From the IMG/VR virus record IMGVR_UViG_3300033571_010538, positions 1 through 39,016 of that record: DNA of 39,016 nucleotides; one strand, 5' to 3'. Below the pieces are notes generated by a model, which was not told the DNA's origin, made no database searches, and saw only the letters and a program-made list of their open reading frames with translations. Every line of letters starts with the position of its first letter. The first letter of the stretch is position 1. A program made the position numbers and the translations under genes. Of this stretch, positions 17,121 through 24,441 are shown piece after piece. Source of the stretch: a virus.

Positions 17121-18383
17121 ATGGCATTAATTAGAGATAATAGAGGACAGCTCTTAGCAAGTAATCTATCACAATATTTAGCAGGAGCCGCTAATACAGC
17201 AGGAACTCCCGTTGACACAAACGAATTAGTTAGAATCTTAAATCAATTTTTGGGAGAGGGAGAGCAGATTAGTTCCGATTTAACAACCGTAACCAACGGA
17301 ATTTATAAAAAATTTGGAGCAATTGATAAGGTAACAAATCGAACAGAAATCGTAACATCGGGGATATGGAGCGGTGACGCCGGCTCTTTAACCGTAAATT
17401 CCACATATACATCATCTACCCAAATAGCAGATATAAGTGGTAAATACTACATCGATGTATATAATGAGTTGATTTCAGATGATGCATCCGAAGTTCAATT
17501 TTCAATCGCATATGGAGATGTGGATGGATTTGGCGCACCTACATTACAACAAACTGATACATCTACATTACCAAGCAAAGCAACGTATAGCCAATATGCT
17601 AATATATTGCTAGAAAGTGGAGATTCGTATTTTAGCGTATATAATGGAACTACTGCGGGTGGGTTGGATTTGAGAAACTTTTATGCAATAAACATAAATA
17701 GGGCTAGATACAAAGAAAGATTAGACCCGGGTAACATATCAATAAGTTTATCAGGTTCATTAAGAACCATTACACTAATAGATGATAGTGGTGGAACTGA
17801 TGAAAATGTAACTACATCCGGTAGAGTTTACAATTTAGTATCGGGTTCATTGAATATTGGTTCATCATTGAATTCTACAATAAATTCGCCAACCGCATCA
17901 AATGGACAAGGTTGGGGATTATTTTATCCAGATATGGGTATTGTGTTATTAAATCCAGCTGCATTGAGTGCATCGGTTGATGTAAAATTAGCACCAGCAT
18001 ATGGTTCGCAGACCGATGTGTATCACAATAATTCATCAAGCGGGTCTACATATACGGCAAATTCGGGTTCAATAATGTTGTTGAAATCATTAGCAGGTGG
18101 TGCGGATTTCCAAGTCCGTAGAACTGAAAATGTATCAACTTCACATTACTTTGTAAGAGCAAATAATAGAGAATTTAATTTTTCAAATAATCCAACATTT
18201 GTTGTAACCGGTTCTACTGGAGAATTCATCAATAGTTCATTCAATAGAGACCCTAAAGTGTATATCACAACGGTGGGATTATATGATGATGCAAATGAAT
18301 TATTAGCAGTAGCAAAAACATCACAGCCCGTTGTAAAATCATTCGATAGAGAAATAGCTATAAAGGTCAAATTAGATTTTTAA
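17121..18383 (+). CDS. virion structural protein with C-terminal 'TVGLYDDANEL' domain
   Basis: The 420-residue protein has an N-terminal helical part (about 1-80, with IRDNRGQLLASNLSQYLAGA). A long Ser/Gly/Thr-rich beta region follows, and then a C-terminal ~70-residue domain containing NREFNFSNNPTFVV, YITTVGLYDDANELLAVAKT and QPVVKSF. The same C-terminal block occurs in the next gene, so the two are paralogous in that domain and may occupy equivalent docking sites. It lacks any catalytic signature. It ends 22 bases before a rho-independent terminator, so it closes a transcription unit. Confidence 0.65.
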   Translation: MALIRDNRGQLLASNLSQYLAGAANTAGTPVDTNELVRILNQFLGEGEQISSDLTTVTNGIYKKFGAIDKVTNRTEIVTSGIWSGDAGSLTVNSTYTSSTQIADISGKYYIDVYNELISDDASEVQFSIAYGDVDGFGAPTLQQTDTSTLPSKATYSQYANILLESGDSYFSVYNGTTAGGLDLRNFYAININRARYKERLDPGNISISLSGSLRTITLIDDSGGTDENVTTSGRVYNLVSGSLNIGSSLNSTINSPTASNGQGWGLFYPDMGIVLLNPAALSASVDVKLAPAYGSQTDVYHNNSSSGSTYTANSGSIMLLKSLAGGADFQVRRTENVSTSHYFVRANNREFNFSNNPTFVVTGSTGEFINSSFNRDPKVYITTVGLYDDANELLAVAKTSQPVVKSFDREIAIKVKLDF

Positions 18384-18405
18384 AAAAAACTTATAATTGA
18401 TACAT

Positions 18406-18429
18406 AACCCCCTTTAATGGGGGTTTTTT
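18406..18429 (+). terminator. rho-independent terminator
   Basis: CCCCC (18408-18412) and GGGGG (18419-18423) form a perfect stem with a six-base TTTAAT loop. The flanking AA/TT pairs extend it, and six T's follow (18424-18429). It lies 22 bases after the stop of the 420-residue gene. Its GC-pure stem stands out against the AT-rich background. It is the only convincing intrinsic terminator I found. Confidence 0.9.
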
Positions 18430-18438
18430 GTTAATTTG

Positions 18439-18447
18439 ATATTTATA
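18439..18447 (+). promoter_or_regulatory. candidate late promoter element ATATTTATA directly after terminator
   Basis: An exact motif copy starts ten bases after the terminator T-run and ends six bases before the ATG at 18454. If it is a -10-like element, the transcript would start at or next to the ATG, giving a leaderless or nearly leaderless mRNA. Confidence 0.5.
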
Positions 18448-18453
18448 TATGAT

Positions 18454-19392
18454 ATGTTAAAACAGATACCAAAATCGGATATTAGTATTAGGCCGTTTAA
18501 GGCTTATAAGGAATGGAGTTTCGATAATACTTCATTAGAAATAGATACGTTGGAGGCCAATGTATCATCATCTGTATTATCTGGACTATATCCTAAAAAT
18601 ACCATTTATGGTCAATTGCGAGCTCAATTTTATTATGATTCCGGCGATAATCCAATATTGAGAAGTGGATATAAGAGTAACGTATATGATGATTCCACAT
18701 CAAAAGAAAGATTATTGGATGAATCGGCTAAAATAATATCAATTCCAATTACGTATATAGGAGAAGGAATACAACGAGGTTCATTGGTATTTATCGATGA
18801 TGTGAATTTGGAAACGGAAGAAATTTATACAGATGATTCATTTGGAAATTTACAAAATGATAATGGGATACGAGTTGGCAATGTATTTTACAATCAAGGG
18901 TTAATAGTATTTACCAGAACATTGGAAAACATACTACAATCGCAATGGAAATTGAATTATAAATCAACTAAAACAATTTATGAAAATGAATATTTAATAG
19001 TTGTAAATGAAGATGAATTCAATATATCACAAAATCCATCAGCAATTGTTGAAGTTGGAAAAGTTGATGAATATATAACTACAACTGATAATAAAATTTT
19101 TAAAACAACGCCAATAACTGGTACAAAATATATTAAAAAATTATCAACACTGGATAATGGAAATATATTAGATTATAGATATAGCGGCTCAATAGGAGCA
19201 ATTAATGCGGGATTCGAGCACTATGACTTAAGTGGCTCAGTTGACTCAACAGGCTCATTTCTAGCCCCCTACATTACAACCATAGGACTATACGATGATG
19301 CCGGAGATTTGGTGGTAGTTGCCAAATTACCAAAGCCAATTAAATCCGAACCACAGATACCTGTAAATTTTATTATTCGTTTTGATACTTAA
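18454..19392 (+). CDS. virion structural protein, paralogue of upstream gene in its C-terminus
   Basis: From the ATG at 18454 the protein has 312 residues; an in-frame TTG at 18436 exists but overlaps the promoter-like motif and is less likely. The start MLKQIPKSDISIRPFKAYKE is followed by a beta-rich body. An EDEFNISQNPSAIVEVG stretch and a C-terminal block, YITTIGLYDDAGDLVVVAKL, closely resemble the end of the 420-residue protein. It sits in its own transcription unit after a terminator. Shared ends suggest duplication and divergence of a tail-fibre-attachment or decoration protein. No enzyme motif is visible. Confidence 0.62.
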   Translation: MLKQIPKSDISIRPFKAYKEWSFDNTSLEIDTLEANVSSSVLSGLYPKNTIYGQLRAQFYYDSGDNPILRSGYKSNVYDDSTSKERLLDESAKIISIPITYIGEGIQRGSLVFIDDVNLETEEIYTDDSFGNLQNDNGIRVGNVFYNQGLIVFTRTLENILQSQWKLNYKSTKTIYENEYLIVVNEDEFNISQNPSAIVEVGKVDEYITTTDNKIFKTTPITGTKYIKKLSTLDNGNILDYRYSGSIGAINAGFEHYDLSGSVDSTGSFLAPYITTIGLYDDAGDLVVVAKLPKPIKSEPQIPVNFIIRFDT

Positions 19393-19395
19393 CTT

Positions 19396-19404
19396 ATATT
19401 TATA
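19396..19404 (+). promoter_or_regulatory. candidate late promoter element ATATTTATA
   Basis: An exact motif copy lies in the 28-base gap before the small gene at 19421, ending 16 bases before its ATG. The spacing resembles that at 16461-16469 and 24416-24424. Confidence 0.5.
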
Positions 19405-19420
19405 TTAAACAAAAAACATT

Positions 19421-19633
19421 ATGGCAACTATTTTAGAATTATACAAAGCAGCTCAGTCATCATTAGGTGTAGATAAAATATCATATGCAGCTGGTGAAAA
19501 TGCAAAAACTCCATATACTACAAATGATTTGAAAAAAGCAGATGCGCAAGTATTAACTGCCGATAAATTTAAATCTGGAAGAGGTGGAATATTGAGTGAA
19601 AAAAAATATTCAGATTATACTAATAAAAATTAA
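19421..19633 (+). CDS. small hypothetical protein
   Basis: This 70-residue soluble protein begins MATILELYKAAQSSLG and is Lys-, Ala- and Ser-rich. It has no membrane segment and no Cys or His pairs. The ending (FKSGRGGILSEKKYSDYT) may be flexible. Its stop is directly followed by the ATG of the endonuclease gene, so the two are probably co-translated. It also has its own promoter-like motif. I do not recognise a family. It could be a small virion component, given the structural genes upstream, or an endonuclease partner. Confidence 0.55.
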   Translation: MATILELYKAAQSSLGVDKISYAAGENAKTPYTTNDLKKADAQVLTADKFKSGRGGILSEKKYSDYTNKN

Positions 19634-20041
19634 ATGGCTAAATTGGTTACAAAACAAATGAAATCCAAATGGGTTGCTGCAAAGTATGGATTTAAATCGG
19701 GATTAGAAGAAATAGTTTCGAATCAGATTGCTGGTAATGGCATCGATGTAAAATATGAATCCGAAAAACTCATATATACAATACCTGCCACACAGCATAC
19801 ATATACTCCAGATTTCATATTACCAAACGGAATTATAATAGAAACTAAAGGTAGATTCGTTATAGCCGATAGAAAGAAGCATATTTTAATAAAAGAACAA
19901 CACCCGGAATTAGATATACGATTCATATTTACCAATTCACGGAATAAATTAAATAAATCTTCAAAAACCACATACGCCGATTGGTGTAATAAAAATGGAT
20001 TTATATATGCCGATAAATTAATACCACAAGATTGGTTCTAA
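19634..20041 (+). CDS. T7 endonuclease I-type Holliday junction resolvase
   Basis: The 135-residue protein matches phage T7 gp3 (149 residues) over nearly all its length. The catalytic set of T7, Glu20, Asp55, Glu65 and Lys67, corresponds here to Glu25 (in SGLEE), Asp60 (HTYTPDF), Glu70 and Lys72 (IIIETKG). The following DRKKHILIKEQHPELDIRF and ADKLIPQDW stretches are also family features. The enzyme is a homodimeric, metal-dependent nuclease that resolves four-way and branched DNA. It lies directly upstream of the primase and the Mre11/Rad50-type gene, in a recombination/replication cluster. T4 itself uses a different resolvase (gp49, endonuclease VII), so this may be a functional replacement. 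All four catalytic residues are intact. Confidence 0.93.
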   Translation: MAKLVTKQMKSKWVAAKYGFKSGLEEIVSNQIAGNGIDVKYESEKLIYTIPATQHTYTPDFILPNGIIIETKGRFVIADRKKHILIKEQHPELDIRFIFTNSRNKLNKSSKTTYADWCNKNGFIYADKLIPQDWF

Positions 20042-20045
20042 AATA

Positions 20046-20077
20046 TTTGGAAATATCAAATAGTTTTCGTATATTTG
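20046..20077 (+). promoter_or_regulatory. Bacteroidota-type promoter before the primase gene
   Basis: TTTG (20046-20049) and TATATTTG (20070-20077) are separated by 20 bases, matching the known Bacteroidota consensus TTTG/TTG with TAnnTTTG. The -7 element ends four bases before the ATG at 20082, so the transcript may be leaderless. A small dyad, ATTTG (20045-20049) and CAAAT (20057-20061), overlaps the -33 part and could be an operator. Confidence 0.65.
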
Positions 20078-20081
20078 GGGT

Positions 20082-21023
20082 ATGGTAAGTAATAATAATA
20101 AGAATAGGGTAACAAATGTCCTTAGTAATTCAATGGGAACATATCTCACATTGAAAGGAAATGAGTTGGCGTTTCATTGTCCATTTTGTAATCATCATAA
20201 ACCAAAGATGCAAGTCAACATTGACACTCAAAAATGGCATTGCTGGAATTGTAATAGTGGTGGAAAAAAATTAACATCATTACTTCGTAAATTGGATGTA
20301 GATTCCAAAACTATAACCATTATTAGAGAAATATACGGTGATAGCGCTTGGTCAACCCAAAAAGATGATTCCGATACGAAAGTATTCATTCAACTTCCAA
20401 AAGAATTCATTAGTCTATCCGAAGAGCCAAAGGGATTTAATCCTGAATATAAGCATGCAATGTTCTATCTCAACCAACGAGGTATTGGTATAAAAGAAAT
20501 CATCAAATATAATATTGGATACTGTAAAGAGGGATTATATTCGAGACGAATATTAATTCCATCGTATGATTCAAGCGGACAACTAAACTACTTCGTATCC
20601 CGTTCGTATTATTCAGATGAAAAAATGAAATACAAAAACCCACCAATTAGTAAAAATATAATTGCATTCGATTCTCAAATAAATTGGAATGAACCAATTA
20701 TTCTATGCGAAGGTGCGTTTGATGCTATAACAATAAAACGAAACGCTATACCATTATTAGGAAAGTTTCCATCTAAACAATTAATGGAAAAAATATTTAT
20801 GAGTAGAGTTACTGATATTATAATTTCATTAGATAACGATGCAATAAACGATGCACTCAAAGCTGCGGAATATTTCAGAAAGCAAGGAATCAGTGTTAAA
20901 ATGATGTATTTAAGAGATAAGGATGCAGCTGACATGGGATATGTAAAATTTCACGAAGAATTAAAGGCAAGTAAAGTATTTTCAAGCGAAGAATTATTAT
21001 TGAATAAAATAAATAGTTTATAA
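20082..21023 (+). CDS. DNA primase, CHC2 zinc finger plus Toprim domain
   Basis: In this 313-residue protein a zinc ribbon is formed by Cys33 and Cys36 (HCPFC) with Cys54 and Cys57 (HCWNC). The short NxHHKPKMQV segment between them is typical of phage primases. The Toprim core is seen as IILCEGAFDA with Glu210, and SLDNDA with Asp251 and Asp253, plus RDKDAADMG near the end. The enzyme makes RNA primers for lagging-strand synthesis and would work with a replicative helicase outside this window. Function is comparable to T4 gp61. The ATG at 20082 is preferred because the residues before the zinc ribbon (RVTNVLSNSMGTYLTLKG) look conserved; an internal Met18 is an alternative. It is transcribed from a host-type promoter, fitting early expression. 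Confidence 0.9.
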   Translation: MVSNNNKNRVTNVLSNSMGTYLTLKGNELAFHCPFCNHHKPKMQVNIDTQKWHCWNCNSGGKKLTSLLRKLDVDSKTITIIREIYGDSAWSTQKDDSDTKVFIQLPKEFISLSEEPKGFNPEYKHAMFYLNQRGIGIKEIIKYNIGYCKEGLYSRRILIPSYDSSGQLNYFVSRSYYSDEKMKYKNPPISKNIIAFDSQINWNEPIILCEGAFDAITIKRNAIPLLGKFPSKQLMEKIFMSRVTDIIISLDNDAINDALKAAEYFRKQGISVKMMYLRDKDAADMGYVKFHEELKASKVFSSEELLLNKINSL

Positions 21024-21043
21024 ACTAATATAAATCATAACGT

Positions 21044-24000
21044 ATGGGTAAGTTAAAGACCATATTTCATATTGCAGATATACATATCCGTAATGTGCAA
21101 CGGCATATCGAATATAGACAAGTATTTGAAAAAATGTTTGAAGAAATTCGAAAAAGAGGAACAGATAATTCTATTATATATTTAGCAGGTGATATTGCAC
21201 ACGCTAAATTGGAATTATCACCTGAATTGATTAGGGAAATTGGTTGGTTATTTACAGAATGCTCGAAGCATTGTAGAACAATTCTTATAGCAGGTAATCA
21301 CGATTGCAATATGAATAATTCAGATAGATTGGATGTGTTAACACCAATTGTCGATGCATTGAATTTGCCAAATTTTCACTATCTAAGAGATACACAAGTA
21401 CATACCATCGATGATGTCGATTTTGGAGTATTTAGTATTTTTGATAATAAAGATAATTGGCCAAAAGCAAATACTTTATCTGCAAATAAAAAAATTGCAC
21501 TATTTCACGGGCCGGTTGATAACTCCACTACCGATATTGGATATGTGGTATCTTCCAGACATTTCACAACAGATATGTTTGATGGATATGACCTTGCGTT
21601 ACTCGGTGATATACATAAACGACAGATTATGATATCGGAGAGCGGGTGCAAGGTAGTATATGCAGGCTCGCTCCTGCAGCAGAATTTTGGCGAAACAGTA
21701 GATAAACATGGATTTCTTGTTTGGGATTTAGATTCACTTGAATATGAAGAAGTTGATATTATCAATGAATATGGATACTATACATTGGATGTTGATAATG
21801 GCGTAGTTCCAATTGTAACGGATATGCCTAAGAAACCTCGTTTAAGAGTTCGTTTATCCAATACTGATACGTCCGATACAAAGAAAGTAATTACTGAAAT
21901 TAAAATGAGATATGGTGTTGAAGATTTTACAATTATCAGAACCGATTCATTTAATAAGCAAAAGACAGGAAATCGTTTGTCTAAATTGGACTTTGAAGAT
22001 GTAGCTGATGTGAATTATCAGAATACATTAATAAGCGATTATGTACAACGTATGATGCCGTTTACAACCAAATCCGATTTGGATGGGTTAGATATTATTA
22101 ATAGAGATATTAATAGTAGAATTGTGCAGGAAGAAATCCATAGAAACATTCATTGGAAACCAATTAAGTTTACATTTAGTAATATGTTTTCGTATGGAGA
22201 AGATAATAAAATTGATTTTTCTAAAGTAAGTGGATTGATGGGATTATTTGCCCCAAACGCAGCGGGTAAATCATCATTATTTGATGCAATTTCATTTTGT
22301 TTATTTGATAAGTGTAGTAGAGCATTTAAAGCACAAAATATATTAAACAATCGTAAGAGTGATTTTGAGTGCCAATTACACTTCCAAGTAGATGGAATCG
22401 ATTTCCATATTAAGAGAACGGCAAAAACCATTAATAAGGGGAAGAATGTAAAGGTAGATGTGCAATTTTGGAAAGAAGAGAGTGGAATTACAACTTCTTT
22501 AAATGGTACGGAACGTAGAGATACTAATGTGGTAATTGAGCAATATGTTGGTAAGTATGAAGATTTTGTATTAACGGCATTATCGTTGCAAGGTAATAAT
22601 TCTATATTCATCGATAAATCCCAATCAGAACGTAAAGATTTATTAGCTCAATTTATGGGGTTAAATATATTTGATAAATTGTATGAAACCGCTATTGAGG
22701 ATAATAAGGAAGTATCGGTATTGATTAAGAATTTTAAGAAAACCGATTTTACATCCGAATTGGCTGAAAAAGGATTAGAAAAGCAAACTAAAAAATCCGA
22801 ATTAAGAGGTTTGGAAAAAGCCTTAGAAAGTAGAACAATAGATGTAACCGATTTATCTGATAAAATATTGGGATTAACAAAAGAGTTAGTGCCGGTAGAT
22901 GGTAATTTGGATTTAGAAACTTTGGAAAAGAAAAAGAACGATATTGGTAGAAATATATTACATGTACTTTCCGAAGAGAAAAATAAAAAAGGAAAATTAG
23001 ATGAATATACCGAAGCTATATCTCAATTCTCACAATCTATTCAAAATAATAAAATAATCAATGGTAAACCAATTGAAGATGCCAAACGAGAATGGGATGG
23101 ATATAAGAGTGAGATTAATATTACGGAACATCAAATTGAATTATTAGAACAATCGATTAAAACAAACAAAGAAAAACTTTCACATTTGGAGGAACATGAA
23201 TATGACCCGAATTGCAAGTTTTGTATGAACAATATATTCGTTAAAGATGCATTGGAAACGAAATCGAAAGTAGAAGAGCAAGAAGATAGATTAATCGAAT
23301 TGGGTAACAAACACCAATCCTTAATTCAGCAGGCATCTTACATTTCCGATGTAGAAGAACAATGGGAAACGTTGATAGAGTTAAACGCCAAATATCAGAA
23401 AGTAATTGTTTTCAAAGAAAAAACTATTTTAGAATTAAATGGATTCACAACTCAACAACAATTATACGATACTCAGTTGGAGAAAGTTAAAGCTGATATC
23501 CAAAAGTATCACGATAATGAAGATACCATTAAACGTAATAAACAAATTGAAACGGTAATTAATGGGTTAAATAAAACCAAAGGTGAAATTGAATCCGAAA
23601 TCAAATCAATTAACAAAAATATTGCTGTGCTTAATGGTTCTATTTCTTCATTAGAATCGTTTGTAGAGGGTATAAAGTATAAGATGGATGAAGTTAAAGC
23701 CCTAGAGGAAAAGAATCGATTATACACCTATTACTTGGATGCTGTTAAGCGTGATGGAGTTCCATATGAATTGATTTCAAAAGCAATGCCAGTTATTGAA
23801 AATGAAATTAATAATATACTTGCACAAGTCGTAGATTTCAGTATAGTAATGGATATAGATGGTAAATCGATTAATGCTAAAATTGTCTATGAAGACCAAG
23901 AATGGCCATTGGAAATGTGTAGTGGTATGGAAAAATTCGTAAGTGGATTGGCAATTAGAGTGGCTTTAATAAATATATGCAATTTACCAAGACCAAACTT

Positions 24001-24190
24001 TTTAGTAATAGATGAGGGATTTGGAACTATGGATGCAAATAATTTATCATCGTTATTTATGATGATGCAATATTTAAAAACTCAATTTGATTTTATTTGG
24101 ATGATTTCACATTTAGAACAGATGCGTGATGTGGTAGATGGTTTAATAGAAATTAAAAAAATGAATGGATTTAGTAAGATTGATTACTAA
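21044..24190 (+). CDS. fused SbcD/SbcC-type recombination nuclease (gp47-gp46 fusion)
   Basis: One 1048-residue chain joins both subunits of the Mre11/Rad50 complex. The N-terminal ~340 residues are a metallophosphoesterase with DIH (Asp12, His14), AGD (Asp50), GNHD (Asn85-His86), GDIH (Asp189, His191) and AGSLLQQNFGE. An ABC/SMC ATPase follows: Walker A GLFAPNAAGKSS at 400-411, long coiled coils, a Cys-x-x-Cys zinc hook (DPNCKFCMN, Cys724 and Cys727), signature CSGMEKF from 959, and Walker B FLVIDEGFGTMD from 986. In T4 these are separate genes 47 and 46, which process DNA ends for recombination-dependent replication. No stop or frameshift separates the halves. It follows the primase after 20 bases. 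The 3' end overlaps the opposing ribbon-helix-helix gene by 20 bases. Confidence 0.93.
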   Translation: MGKLKTIFHIADIHIRNVQRHIEYRQVFEKMFEEIRKRGTDNSIIYLAGDIAHAKLELSPELIREIGWLFTECSKHCRTILIAGNHDCNMNNSDRLDVLTPIVDALNLPNFHYLRDTQVHTIDDVDFGVFSIFDNKDNWPKANTLSANKKIALFHGPVDNSTTDIGYVVSSRHFTTDMFDGYDLALLGDIHKRQIMISESGCKVVYAGSLLQQNFGETVDKHGFLVWDLDSLEYEEVDIINEYGYYTLDVDNGVVPIVTDMPKKPRLRVRLSNTDTSDTKKVITEIKMRYGVEDFTIIRTDSFNKQKTGNRLSKLDFEDVADVNYQNTLISDYVQRMMPFTTKSDLDGLDIINRDINSRIVQEEIHRNIHWKPIKFTFSNMFSYGEDNKIDFSKVSGLMGLFAPNAAGKSSLFDAISFCLFDKCSRAFKAQNILNNRKSDFECQLHFQVDGIDFHIKRTAKTINKGKNVKVDVQFWKEESGITTSLNGTERRDTNVVIEQYVGKYEDFVLTALSLQGNNSIFIDKSQSERKDLLAQFMGLNIFDKLYETAIEDNKEVSVLIKNFKKTDFTSELAEKGLEKQTKKSELRGLEKALESRTIDVTDLSDKILGLTKELVPVDGNLDLETLEKKKNDIGRNILHVLSEEKNKKGKLDEYTEAISQFSQSIQNNKIINGKPIEDAKREWDGYKSEINITEHQIELLEQSIKTNKEKLSHLEEHEYDPNCKFCMNNIFVKDALETKSKVEEQEDRLIELGNKHQSLIQQASYISDVEEQWETLIELNAKYQKVIVFKEKTILELNGFTTQQQLYDTQLEKVKADIQKYHDNEDTIKRNKQIETVINGLNKTKGEIESEIKSINKNIAVLNGSISSLESFVEGIKYKMDEVKALEEKNRLYTYYLDAVKRDGVPYELISKAMPVIENEINNILAQVVDFSIVMDIDGKSINAKIVYEDQEWPLEMCSGMEKFVSGLAIRVALINICNLPRPNFLVIDEGFGTMDANNLSSLFMMMQYLKTQFDFIWMISHLEQMRDVVDGLIEIKKMNGFSKIDY

Positions 24191-24350
24191 TTTTATCAGC
24201 TCGTAGAACCGCCACTTTAGGATTAGTAGAACCTATATGTTTTTTGATTAAATTTTCAATCAAACTTCCCATTTTAAACCCATGTTCTTCGCAATATCCT
24301 TTGAGAAGTTCGTGGGTTTCTTTTTTTATCTGCACCATTGAATATTTCAT
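24171..24350 (-). CDS. ribbon-helix-helix (Arc/CopG-like) DNA-binding protein
   Basis: A 59-residue protein on the minus strand starts at ATG 24350 and ends with TAA at 24171-24173. The sequence reads as one beta strand (KYSMVQIKKET), a first helix (HELLKGYCEEHG), a turn with KMGS, and a second helix (LIENLIKKHIG), the standard ribbon-helix-helix order. The strand would insert into the major groove as a dimer. The C-terminal ~20 residues are basic and probably flexible. It is the only minus-strand gene I could support. It converges on the recombination nuclease gene (20-base overlap) and diverges from the giant fibre gene, whose upstream region it shares. It may regulate the fibre gene or itself. 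Assignment rests on fold pattern alone. Confidence 0.75.
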   Translation of the reverse strand: MKYSMVQIKKETHELLKGYCEEHGFKMGSLIENLIKKHIGSTNPKVAVLRADKISNQSY

Positions 24351-24415
24351 AACTTTAGATTTCTTTAGTTTTTATTAGTTTTCTATATATAACTATGAGA
24401 TAATATTTTTTATGA

Positions 24416-24424
24416 ATATTTATT
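24416..24424 (+). promoter_or_regulatory. candidate late promoter element before the giant fibre gene (ATATTTATT)
   Basis: ATATTTATT ends 17 bases before the ATG at 24442, the same spacing class as other motif copies. It lies in the divergent region between the minus-strand ribbon-helix-helix gene and the fibre gene, so it could be controlled by that protein. The last base departs from the exact motif. Confidence 0.42.
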
Positions 24425-24441
24425 GAAAAGATATTCCACAA

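Noticed and set aside
18436-18454. TTG at 18436 as the start of the gene ending at 19392
   Set aside because: It would place the promoter-like ATATTTATA inside the coding region; the ATG at 18454 gives a natural N-terminus.
22150-22611. 153-codon open frame on the - strand inside the recombination nuclease gene
   Set aside because: It lies fully opposite conserved SbcC motifs, has no recognisable domain and no start context; AT-rich coding DNA gives such shadows.
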